From positions 1-48,291 of the forward strand of contig JAJHRF010000010.1 in assembly GCA_020832925.1 (NCBI GenBank): a DNA stretch of 48,291 nucleotides, read 5' to 3'. The notes beneath the pieces are model-generated. The model had not been told where the DNA came from, did not search any database, and saw only the letters and a list, made by a program, of their open reading frames with translations. Position numbers and translations under genes: made by a program. Source of the DNA: Desulfurococcaceae archaeon (GTDB taxonomy: Archaea; Thermoproteota; Thermoprotei_A; Sulfolobales; Ignisphaeraceae). This document shows positions 41,103 to 48,291 of the stretch, piece by piece (position 1 is the first letter of the stretch; each line of letters begins with the position of its first letter).

Positions 41103-44027
41103 TTGAGATCCTTGGCTAAGCAGAAAACATTACTAGAGTTCATTAAGAAGAATCGGGCTCAAGTACCTCAATTTGCTGAGGAGGAGAAGAAGAATGTAGC
41201 TGGTCTTAATGCTATTAACACCACTATCATTACTAATGCTAGCTCTTATGATGAGAAAACTTCGAAAACCGAGGTAAGAAAGGTAGAGGTGAAAAGCAAG
41301 GAAGTTCCTATGATAAGCAGTTCTGAAACAATTTCTACAGATACAGATACTGAGACACAGCTTGACATAGAGACTAGCGAATCTAAATCCTTGGGTGACT
41401 CAAGATCTGAGAACTCTAGTGGGTATAGGAGATTCTATTACCTAGATGTAAAGGTGTATATTCCTCAAGACATGGATCTAAATAACGAGAAAACCGTTAA
41501 ATTTTATAAAGAGCCTAAATACGTGGATTCTATCGACTATGCTTTCCTGATGGATGTAAAATACAACGGTGACTTAGGTAAAGCTATTCTAGTTCTTTAC
41601 GATATCTCGCATCATGAACTTCTCTATTGGTATGATAGGGTAGGCCATAAACCGTACTTCTTAACAGATATCCCTCCTGAGAAAGTAAGCAAAATCCCTG
41701 ATATAGTAAGGCATAAATCTTTTGAAGCTGTTGAAACAGATGAGAGATTTGATCCGTTGAAGAATACAAAAAGACGTTTTACAAAGATTGTTGTTAAGGA
41801 TCCTCTAGCTGTAAGATATCTTAGATCTAAAGTTCCGATAGCTTGGGAAGCCAACATAAGGTACCATGTTAATTATATCTACGATCTAGGACTTATACCT
41901 GGAATGCCTTATAGAATTGAGGGTAGTAAAGTTGAAGAGATCGTAGAGGTAGATCTAAAGACACTTAGAGAGAACGTGAAGAAATATCTAGATGTAGATA
42001 ATGAGCAAAGCATTGATACAGCATTAAACCTTGCTAAACTCTTTGAAACGAAGTGGATTTCAGCAAAACGTATCGCTATAGATATAGAAGTGTATACACC
42101 ATACGAAGGTAGGATTCCGTCGCCAGATGAAGCTGTATTCCCGATAATGTCTGTAGCTTTTGCTTCAAACGATGGTTTGAAGAAAGTCTTAATCTTGTAT
42201 AGAGATAGTCTTAAAACACTACACCCTCTACCCGAAGATGTCGAGATCGAGGTATTCGATAACGAGATAGCTTTAATCTTAGAGACTTTGTCCATAATCT
42301 CGAGATACCCCGTTGTACTTACATTCAACGGCGATAATTTCGATCTGAGATATCTATACGTAAGAGCTGTGAAGTTGGGTATACCTAAAGAGTTGATTGG
42401 TATCAAGGTTAAGAAAGTTGTTAAAGGCGGTAAGAAGGTTGAGTATGTAGTGGAGCTTAACAGTGGTCTACATCTAGATCTCTATAAATTCTTTAGCAAT
42501 AAAGCTATACAGAATTACGCGTTTGAAAGTAGGTATAAAGATGTTAACCTAGATAGTATTGCTCAAGCTCTTCTTGGTATAGGTAAGGTAAAGCTAGATG
42601 AGGAGCTAGGTAAAGTAGATCTACAGACTTTAGTGAGGTATAACATGAGAGATGCCCAAATAACTCTAGAGTTAACAACGTTCGCTAACGAGCTTGTATG
42701 GAAGTTGATACTCTTGATTATGCGTATAAGTAAACTTGGTATAGAGGATGTGTGTAGAACAACTGTTTCTGTATGGATTAAGAATTTGTTCTACTGGGAA
42801 CACAGGAGAAGAAGATATTTAATACCTAGACCTGAAGATATCATAGTTCTTAAGGGTAAGAAAGTTACAGAAGCCATTATTAAGGGTAAAAAGTATGCAG
42901 GAGCAATAGTTATAGATCCTCCACAAGGGTTGTTCTTCAACGTTGTTGTACTAGATTTTGCATCTCTATATCCATCAATAATAAAGAAGTGGAATTTGAG
43001 CTACGAAACAATAGACCCGGATCAATGTGAAAAGAAAGCTGATGTTGTTGATGAGAAAGGTAGGGTTATCCACAAGGTTTGCTTAGATAGACCTGGAATA
43101 ACGTCAGAGATCGTTGGTTTATTGAGAGACTTTAGGGTTAAGATCTATAAGAAGAAGGCTAAGGATAAAAACATCGATGAGACATTGAGAAGCTGGTACG
43201 ATGTAGTTCAGAGAGCTATGAAAGTATACATCAACGCTGCTTACGGAGTCTTCGGCGCTGAAACCTTCCCACTTTACGCACCTTCTGTTGCTGAAAGTGT
43301 TACAGCTCTGGGTAGAAGAGTCATTACGACTACGATTACTGAAGCAGAGAAGCTTGGGTTAAAGGTTCTCTACGGGGATACAGACTCTCTATTCGTATGG
43401 AATCCAGATCCTTCAAAACTTGAAGAACTTAGAAAATGGGTTGAGAGTACCTATGGGTTAGAGCTTGAGATTGATAAAGTCTATAAATTCGTAGCCTTTG
43501 CTCTAAAGAAGAACTACGTCGGGGTACTAACATCGGGAGAGATAGATATAAAGGGTATGGTCGGTAAGAAGAGGAATACCCCAGACTTCATAAAACATCT
43601 ATTCAATGAAATAATAAAGCAGATAGCTACGATAAACGAACCTGAGAACGCTGTTAAGGTTATTGAAAGTGTTAAAAACATCTTGGAAGAGTACTACCTT
43701 ATGCTAAAGTATAAGCTTCTGTCCTTAGACGAGGTAGCATTCCATGTAGGATTAACTAAGAGTTTATCGGAGTACAAAAAGACTACCCCACAGCATGTTA
43801 AAGCTGCTCTTATGTTGCAAAGATATGGTGTAGAGGTTTCGCCTGGCGATATCATTACGTATGTAAAGATCAAGTCTAAGGAAGGTGTTAAACCAATACA
43901 GTTAGCAAAAATAGGGGAAATAGATGTTCAGAAGTATCTAGAAGCCATGAAATCTACATTAGAACAGCTATTCACAGCTCTAAACATTAGCTGGGAAGAT
44001 ATAGCTGGTAGTTCAAAGATTGTATAG
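41103..44027 (+). CDS. polB1: Replicative DNA polymerase B1 with N-terminal PCNA-box-like motif
   Basis: Family B DNA polymerase, 974 residues. Exonuclease motifs are intact: IAIDIEVYTP (Exo I), LTFNGDNFDLRYL (Exo II) and YNMRDAQITLEL (Exo III). Polymerase motifs: VLDFASLYPSII (A), KVYINAAYGVFG (B) and LYGDTDSLFVW (C). The region around GHKPYFLTDIPPEKVSKIPD and LGLIPGMPY matches crenarchaeal PolB1. A flexible, Ser/Thr/Glu-rich segment of about 100 residues precedes the catalytic core, and residues 6-16 (KQKTLLEFIKK) resemble a PCNA-binding box. The start is TTG at 41103, about 25 bases after a TATA-like CTTTTAAC, so the mRNA is probably leaderless. Confidence 0.94.
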   Translation: MRSLAKQKTLLEFIKKNRAQVPQFAEEEKKNVAGLNAINTTIITNASSYDEKTSKTEVRKVEVKSKEVPMISSSETISTDTDTETQLDIETSESKSLGDSRSENSSGYRRFYYLDVKVYIPQDMDLNNEKTVKFYKEPKYVDSIDYAFLMDVKYNGDLGKAILVLYDISHHELLYWYDRVGHKPYFLTDIPPEKVSKIPDIVRHKSFEAVETDERFDPLKNTKRRFTKIVVKDPLAVRYLRSKVPIAWEANIRYHVNYIYDLGLIPGMPYRIEGSKVEEIVEVDLKTLRENVKKYLDVDNEQSIDTALNLAKLFETKWISAKRIAIDIEVYTPYEGRIPSPDEAVFPIMSVAFASNDGLKKVLILYRDSLKTLHPLPEDVEIEVFDNEIALILETLSIISRYPVVLTFNGDNFDLRYLYVRAVKLGIPKELIGIKVKKVVKGGKKVEYVVELNSGLHLDLYKFFSNKAIQNYAFESRYKDVNLDSIAQALLGIGKVKLDEELGKVDLQTLVRYNMRDAQITLELTTFANELVWKLILLIMRISKLGIEDVCRTTVSVWIKNLFYWEHRRRRYLIPRPEDIIVLKGKKVTEAIIKGKKYAGAIVIDPPQGLFFNVVVLDFASLYPSIIKKWNLSYETIDPDQCEKKADVVDEKGRVIHKVCLDRPGITSEIVGLLRDFRVKIYKKKAKDKNIDETLRSWYDVVQRAMKVYINAAYGVFGAETFPLYAPSVAESVTALGRRVITTTITEAEKLGLKVLYGDTDSLFVWNPDPSKLEELRKWVESTYGLELEIDKVYKFVAFALKKNYVGVLTSGEIDIKGMVGKKRNTPDFIKHLFNEIIKQIATINEPENAVKVIESVKNILEEYYLMLKYKLLSLDEVAFHVGLTKSLSEYKKTTPQHVKAALMLQRYGVEVSPGDIITYVKIKSKEGVKPIQLAKIGEIDVQKYLEAMKSTLEQLFTALNISWEDIAGSSKIV

Positions 44028-44215
44028 AGTCTCTATCACGAAATTAAATATACATTTGCAAGGTTTACCAAATTTACAGTACCTATGCTACACTGATTTA
44101 TTGAGAGATGTTTAAGTCTCTATTTCTATTGGATAGAGCTAGAGTATTTTAAACTTTCGAGAGCATTATTTTTCAGGCTGTTGAATGTATCAATGCTTAT
44201 CTATGGGGGTGGTGA

Positions 44216-44797
44216 GTGTCCCGAACTATTGATATCTGTATCAAGATACCTAAGAATATATATGAAGAGCTTGAGCGAAGAGCTAAGGTCTTAGGTACGA
44301 ATGTTCAAATCTATGTTAGAACTCTGCTTGAGAAACACATTAGTAGAGCTAGAGGTGATGTTCATGAAATGGAGACCAGGGAGGTCGATTTAATGAATAG
44401 ACTTCGATACATCATAAAGAAGATAAATGAGAATGCTAAGAACGATTTCAGAGATATCAGTATCTCTAAGTCTTGTATTGAAGATCTTAATCACGTAGTT
44501 AAAGATGTATTGGAAAAGCTTAAGAACAGTATAACTGAAATATGCGAAAACCAGTCATCGAGTGAATGTAGAGATTATGTTGAGTTAGAGAACTTAAGAT
44601 TAAAACTTGCAGAAATTTCTGACCCTATTGTACGAGTTAGAATGTTAATCTCCAAGTATGAGAACAAGGTGCTCTCTTATCTTAAACAACTATTCTATAT
44701 GGAGAGATGTACTTTAACTGAGCTGGCAAAAATAGTGTCCGGGATTTCCCCAGATTCTTTCCGTAAAATGATGATGGTGCTTCTCGATATCTACTAA
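44216..44797 (+). CDS. Ribbon-helix-helix-like N-terminus fused to a coiled-coil protein
   Basis: 193 residues. Residues 1-45 (TIDICIKIPKNIYEELERRA, KVLGTNVQIYVRTLLEKHI) have the strand-helix-helix pattern of ribbon-helix-helix DNA-binding domains. The middle is a charged coiled coil, and the end (YMERCTLTELAKIVSGISPD) looks like a winged-helix or HTH element. Such an arrangement suggests a DNA-binding regulator, perhaps a dimer that bridges two sites; no specific family is recognised. GTG at 44216 follows a strong GGGGGTGGTGA. The gene lies between polB1 and the AmrS-like gene. Confidence 0.55.
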   Translation: MSRTIDICIKIPKNIYEELERRAKVLGTNVQIYVRTLLEKHISRARGDVHEMETREVDLMNRLRYIIKKINENAKNDFRDISISKSCIEDLNHVVKDVLEKLKNSITEICENQSSSECRDYVELENLRLKLAEISDPIVRVRMLISKYENKVLSYLKQLFYMERCTLTELAKIVSGISPDSFRKMMMVLLDIY

Positions 44798-44844
44798 ACT
44801 GTTATAGCCTCAGTAAACTCGTTCTAGTAGTATGTAGTGCTTAC

Positions 44845-45918
44845 ATGTGGTTCAAAAGTATGAATACTATGCTAGGTTTTGTAGAGGGTAGGTTCTGGAT
44901 TAGAGATGGGGATAAAGTTGTATGCAATGTTTGTGAAAGAAGGTGTAGGATCCCTAATAACATGGTTGGTATCTGTGGTAATTATAAGAATATAGGGGGT
45001 ATACTGTATAACATAGGTTACGGACGTCTTAGCGCTGTTGAAAGTAGACCTATAGAGATTAAACCTCTATTCCATTACTGGCCTAACAGTACTGCTACAA
45101 CATTCTCTTTCTGGGGCTGTAATTTTTACTGCCCTTGGTGTCAGAATTATCATCTAAGTTTTACCCATCCAAAAGATGAAGATAGAGTTCTGTTGCCAGA
45201 CAAGTTACTAGATTTAGCTAAGCTTTTCGGGGATGAAGGATTTAGTGCAAGTTTTAATGAACCTACTGTTAGTGTTGAATACTTAATCGATTTAGCAGAG
45301 TTAGTTACTAAACAAGGTTTCTACTTCATGGTGGTTACGAATGGTTATCAAACTCTCGACGTTATCAATAAGATGCTCGAAGTGAATATAGATGGGTGGA
45401 GTATAGATATCAAAGGATGTCCTAAGATGAAAAGAGCTCTACCTAATATAGATCATGCCGTTGTCTATAGAAATGCGAAATATATACTAGACCGTGGTAA
45501 TCATGTAGAGATGGTGTACTTAGTTGTGACTAATACTAATGATTTCGATGAATGTGTCGAATGGATAATAGGTAAACATCTCGATATGCTAGGACCTAAA
45601 GTTCCTCTCCACGTCAATAGGTATTACCCAGCAAATAGATGGATAGAACCTCCGACACCCATAGATAAACTTCTCGAAATAGCTCGTAAAGCGAAAAGAG
45701 AAGGTATAGAATTTGTGTACGTAGGCAATGTTGGAGATCCTGAGCTAGAATCTACTAGATGTCCGAAATGCGGAAAAATGCTCATATTTCGGTATGGTTA
45801 TAGAGTTCGAGAATTTAATTTAGTTTTTGAAGAAGGTTCTTATAGATGTCCTAGATGTGGTTATGTTATACCTATTAGAGGGAGGTACATAGGTAAAAAG
45901 AGGTTACTATGGCTCTAG
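44845..45918 (+). CDS. AmrS-like radical SAM enzyme with N- and C-terminal Cys motifs
   Basis: 357 residues. The cluster motif is SFWGCNFYCPWCQNYHLS near residue 91 (C-x3-C-x2-C), preceded by VVCNVCERRCRIPNNMVGIC near 27, a four-Cys motif typical of AmmeMemoRadiSam-system (AmrS) and PflA-like proteins. Further SAM-core signs are GFSASFNEPTVSVEY, FMVVTNGYQTLDV and DGWSIDIKG. The C-terminus adds a zinc ribbon: TRCPKCGKML and YRCPRCGYVIP (CxxC...CxxC). The AmmeMemo partner proteins are not adjacent, so the target protein or metabolite is unknown. Confidence 0.85.
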   Translation: MWFKSMNTMLGFVEGRFWIRDGDKVVCNVCERRCRIPNNMVGICGNYKNIGGILYNIGYGRLSAVESRPIEIKPLFHYWPNSTATTFSFWGCNFYCPWCQNYHLSFTHPKDEDRVLLPDKLLDLAKLFGDEGFSASFNEPTVSVEYLIDLAELVTKQGFYFMVVTNGYQTLDVINKMLEVNIDGWSIDIKGCPKMKRALPNIDHAVVYRNAKYILDRGNHVEMVYLVVTNTNDFDECVEWIIGKHLDMLGPKVPLHVNRYYPANRWIEPPTPIDKLLEIARKAKREGIEFVYVGNVGDPELESTRCPKCGKMLIFRYGYRVREFNLVFEEGSYRCPRCGYVIPIRGRYIGKKRLLWL

Positions 45919-46023
45919 CTAGTCTTGGTAAGGTGTTGAGGTTGAAAGAAATTTATTTCCTAAGTATCTAGGTTTTCAGTGGGAGGATTAGACTATGGGT
46001 TCGGGTCTTACAATCAGCTTTAA

Positions 46024-46270
46024 TTAGCTGTGAATGGCTTTAGTTGTTTTCTTCATCTCCTCATGTTTTGTTCCCTTGCTCTGTCTGGTTTCATCCTTCA
46101 TCGCAGAGACTCTCGGGGTGACCCAGACACCTCTGCATATGCTTTACTCTTCTACTTCTATCCACACTTCCTCAGGGATCCGCCATCGGTTGAGTAGATA
46201 AACCTCTTCATCGGTACCAAGAGAAATAACTTCTTTAACCAGCTTATTAGTTGTAGAAGTTACAGAAACT
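46024..46270 (-). pseudogene. TnpB C-terminal relic
   Basis: The minus strand ends in CRGVWVTPRVSAMKDETRQS and EEMKKTTKAIHS before TAA (46026-46024). WVTP..SAM.DE followed by a basic tail ending in HS is characteristic of archaeal TnpB C-termini. Upstream in the same frame a TAA (46146-46144) separates it from EVYLLNRWRIPEEVWIEVEE, which is protein-like but unidentified. The zinc-finger and RuvC parts are absent, so only the tail survives. Confidence 0.55.
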
Positions 46271-46305
46271 ATTTACAGCTATCTACAGTTATCTATAGTT
46301 AATAT

Positions 46306-46512
46306 ATGCCTGGCTACGGCTGGGTTTTGAGAACGCGGCCAAAGATAAAGATTGGCTACAAATGTAGGAGACTATTAATATATTTTGTGTTTGCCAAAAC
46401 CATTAACATCGGCGAAGATAATGTTAAACATATTGTATCTGTTGATGTTAATGAGAATAACGTGATTGTTAAGGTTCTTGATAAAAGTATACATCTTAGA
46501 GACAGTAAGTAG
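46306..46512 (+). pseudogene. TnpB fragment around the first RuvC motif
   Basis: Sequence RLLIYFVFAKTINIGED then NVKHIVSVDVNENNVIVKVL resembles the piece of archaeal TnpB just before and at RuvC-I (VSVDVNENNVTV), including the catalytic Asp. It stops at 46512 after about 68 codons, with no RuvC-II or -III downstream. It is on the opposite strand from the TnpB C-terminal relic 36 bases to its left, so at least two elements decayed here. Confidence 0.6.
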
Positions 46513-46975
46513 CTAACTAGGATAGTATCGTCTATAAGCTTCATTAAGTTTCCATTGTACATCATGTGGATTTATACCTATATGATGCGGGGAAGCATGA
46601 CTATCTCTATAACTTTAAACATTTATAGCTATCTTAGTAGGTATTGCTATAGATTTTCTTTTGTTCAAAATAGTTATATCTATTCTATTCACATATATAT
46701 AGTTGCATGCCTAATCCTACCTTAAAAAGGATTCTTGTTTCTAGTTATGCTAATCATGTTGACTGTTATGATTTATCTGACCAGCGACTATGTAGTTCCA
46801 TTATTTTTCGCAGTAGCAAGGCTTAGCAATGGTCTGTAAAGGCCTCACTACCCTAGGTTTAAATATAACTATTTCGACAATTATATGTATAGCTGTATTC
46901 GTGATAGATTTCTATAACCAAGTAAAAAACAAGGTTTAAAATAAAAAATTTCCATGGTTTTATTGAAAGTTTTGA
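46513..46975. other. AT-rich gap with possible small membrane-protein remnants
   Basis: A frame at about 46725-46838 reads LVMLIMLTVMIYLTSDYVV and an overlapping frame from ATG 46829 to 46939 encodes a 36-residue peptide with a hydrophobic LNITISTIICIAVFVIDFY. Together they look like two helices split by a frameshift. The evidence is too thin to call a gene. The rest shows nothing recognisable. Confidence 0.25.
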
Positions 46976-47494
46976 CTACCTCGATGGTTTAGGCCAAACT
47001 CTGTCAAAGTATATGTTCTTCGAAGTAGCTGAGAGTGGTATACCTAGTACATAATCAGCATCTATAATCCCTAACTCCTGAGCTGCAACACCTACTGTGA
47101 ACATAATTCTGTTATCTACGTTAAGTATGGAAGCTGTTTTTACGGCTGAGCCTATAGCTATACCTAGATTAACTATGCTTAAAACTGTATTAGCGTCTAA
47201 CCTCCATATTCTAGGGGTTTCAACCCCAATATCTATCACCTTACATCCGATAAGTACCACAACATCGCTTCTCCTAACATTATCAGCATCTCTTCTCCAC
47301 CTATCCTCGCCATAGACTTGGGCTAGCTCTTCCATTTTCTTAGCTAAAACTTCTAACTCCTCCTTAGAGTCCAAGATCTTGATAACTATATTATCAACAC
47401 CTTTAGCTTTAGGAGCTGTTTTAGCTGCCACAACCATAAGCTTAGCTGTCAGCATAACACCATCTTTTATAGCTTGGGATCCCTCTACAACCAT
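46976..47494 (-). CDS. DUF2148 family protein (ferredoxin-domain type)
   Basis: 172 residues. MLTAKLMVVAAKTAPKAKGVDNI at the start and the paired DVVVLIGCKV, LGIAIGSAVKTASILNVDN and VGVAAQELGI segments match DUF2148. Family members are described as containing a ferredoxin-like domain, but only one Cys (IGCK) is visible here, so the cluster ligands seen in some relatives seem absent. The fold resembles nitroreductase-type regions (AAKTAPKAKG). The function is unknown. It survives intact between two patches of transposon relics. Confidence 0.75.
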   Translation of the reverse strand: MVVEGSQAIKDGVMLTAKLMVVAAKTAPKAKGVDNIVIKILDSKEELEVLAKKMEELAQVYGEDRWRRDADNVRRSDVVVLIGCKVIDIGVETPRIWRLDANTVLSIVNLGIAIGSAVKTASILNVDNRIMFTVGVAAQELGIIDADYVLGIPLSATSKNIYFDRVWPKPSR

Positions 47495-47672
47495 ATACCC
47501 ACCACCAGCAGAGTTCTTAAAGAAGTATAGTAGAGAGTACCGAGAACTATTAAAGCTTAAATCACTTCAAAACAAAATCGGCCACAAGAAACACCTAAAA
47601 TAATATATTTAGATACCATTGATCTTCAGAACTTTATTCAGGAGCTTTACGCTTCCTACACCATAGGGTAAC

Positions 47673-47708
47673 AGACCTCCTTCCCGCCCTGAAGGGCGAG
47701 GTTCCCTT
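47673..47708 (-). mobile_element. TnpB/IS605-type right-end hairpin
   Basis: On the minus strand: GGAACCTCGCCCTTCAGGGC followed by GGGAAGGAGGTCTG. A perfect stem CGCCCT-GA-AGGGCG (47685-47698) lies inside the conserved 'GAA.CCTC - hairpin - GGAGGTC' right end. It shares GACCTCC and CCCTGAAGGG(C/T)GAG with the copy at 4580-4615. In intact elements this segment is also the 3' part of the TnpB guide (omega) RNA. Confidence 0.65.
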
Positions 47709-47752
47709 GGAATAGTCCGCAAGACCCCCTCATCTATTCGAGGATACATCTA

Positions 47753-47860
47753 TCATTTGGGGAGTAGTCGAGAAGCTGGAGCTCCTCCACAACCTGTTTG
47801 TATAGTTGAGCTCTCCGCATCCAGATACTTAGAGACAACTACAGCTCTGATCCTACTCAT
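47753..47860 (-). pseudogene. Possible TnpB N-terminal relic
   Basis: A 35-codon frame begins MSRIRAVVVSKYLDAESST. Many archaeal TnpB proteins start with a similar I-R-A-x-V-V-x-K/R-Y-L-D sequence. A second frame in the same place reads VVEELQLLDYSPNDRC, as if a frameshift follows. Homology is tentative. Confidence 0.35.
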
Positions 47861-48003
47861 TATCAAGACCAGTTAAGCAGAGGGAGTTTATAGACTTTAC
47901 TGCTTACCCATTTGCCCTTAGATGCTCATTCTTATCAGTTCATGTTTACTTGGCACATCTAGGGGTTTTCATCATACCCACAGGGATTTGAAGCTTCACG
48001 AGG

Positions 48004-48099
48004 TCATGAGTGATTGTGGAACTCAATAGCACGGGGTTCCCATCTAGATTTACCCCGCCTAGGCTTGGGGGCATAGCTTTCATCGCTTAGACAGGTTTA
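48004..48099 (-). pseudogene. TnpB C-terminal relic next to tRNA-Pro
   Basis: Minus-strand frame CLSDESYAPKPRRGKSRWEP then RAIEFHNHS and TGA (48006-48004). Y/GAPKP.RGK..WEPRAIE.H.HS is a typical C-terminal tail of TnpB. The DNA just after the stop, GAAGCTTCAAATCCCTGTGG, is also typical of the element's right side. The upstream body is gone. Confidence 0.6.
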
Positions 48100-48207
48100 G
48101 GGAATGTAGATAAAATCAGAGATTACAAACCTAACATCTAAACATCAACTACAAAACAGCTCGCCATAAATAGCAAGGCCTTCGGTTGTAATGGTCTATA
48201 TTGTATA

Positions 48208-48284
48208 TGGTGGGGCCGCGGGGATTTGAACCCCGGACCACGGGGGCCCAAGCCCCGCATTCTACCAAGCTAAACTACGGCCCC
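48208..48284 (-). tRNA. tRNA-Pro (anticodon UGG), CCA encoded
   Basis: Cloverleaf on the minus strand: acceptor GGGGCCG/CGGCCCC (48284-48278 with 48218-48212), D arm GTTT...GAAT with GG in the loop, anticodon stem CGGGG/CCCCG with loop CTTGGGC giving anticodon TGG, variable TGGTC, T arm CGGGG-TTCAAAT-CCCCG, discriminator A, and genomic CCA (48210-48208). Bases 8-9 are TA. No intron. UGG reads proline codon CCA and perhaps all four CCN. It lies just upstream, on the same strand, of TnpB relics. Confidence 0.95.
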
Positions 48285-48291
48285 GATACTT

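Noticed and set aside
44115-44142. AGAGA...TCTCT inverted repeat between polB1 and the RHH-like gene
   Set aside because: A five-base stem is expected by chance, and there is no U-tract or other support.
46829-46939. 36-residue single-helix peptide
   Set aside because: No ribosome-binding site and no clear promoter spacing; it may be a fragment of a frameshifted membrane protein, so it is only mentioned in the gap entry.
1-48291. CRISPR array or defence island
   Set aside because: No regularly spaced direct repeats and no Cas, restriction or toxin-antitoxin genes were recognised.

Overview
The window looks like chromosomal DNA of a hyperthermophilic crenarchaeote, probably of the Desulfurococcales/Ignisphaera type. 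The evidence is AT-rich sequence, many GTG and TTG starts, TATA-like boxes just upstream of starts, C/D box sRNAs, and a crenarchaeal gene set: PolB1, CDC48/VAT, TmcA, archaeal TYW1, deoxyhypusine synthase, NucS, XPD and UPF0282. The species is not fixed by the sequence. There are no rRNA genes, no CRISPR array and no intact transposase.

Left part (1-9.2 kb, transport). An overlapping QueT-type ECF cassette runs off the left edge, and its T subunit is cut by the window. It is followed by a lone ABC-exporter membrane domain with no ATPase and a SpoIIM-like membrane protein. A 1.7 kb decayed region comes next, with a Thr-rich surface-protein stalk relic, a TnpB-type right-end hairpin and a broken unknown gene. 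Then comes a heterodimeric ABC exporter whose two ATP sites are visibly unequal.

Middle (9.5-22 kb). This holds an Mth938-like protein, a class II glutamine amidotransferase, a three-gene unit (cyclophilin-like fusion, sugar-isomerase-like TIM barrel, unknown), a divergent thioredoxin-like protein, deoxyhypusine synthase, a radical SAM protein, a MATE transporter, a GNAT enzyme, a 46-residue eight-cysteine protein, the Fe-S helicase XPD, a broken integrase-like relic and an M42 peptidase. For MATE and XPD the conserved N-terminus continues upstream of any usual start codon.

Right part (22-45.9 kb, housekeeping). GalE faces an overlapping galT/galK pair, which together make a Leloir pathway. 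Next are a beta-CASP metallo-beta-lactamase protein and TYW1. A five-gene forward operon follows: DHH phosphoesterase, NucS, hotdog thioesterase, UPF0282 and metallophosphoesterase. On the reverse strand are PPDK, CDC48, TmcA and a small conserved gene. A hexapeptide acyltransferase, PolB1, a ribbon-helix-helix-like protein and an AmrS-like radical SAM enzyme run forward.

Right edge (45.9-48.3 kb). This is a graveyard of TnpB pieces and right-end hairpins around a DUF2148 gene, ending at tRNA-Pro(UGG) with encoded CCA.

Five C/D box sRNA genes were found by eye in intergenic gaps (at about 1.85, 3.2, 9.3, 10.0 and 18.6 kb). Four have both guides framed by clear boxes, and one has weak internal boxes.
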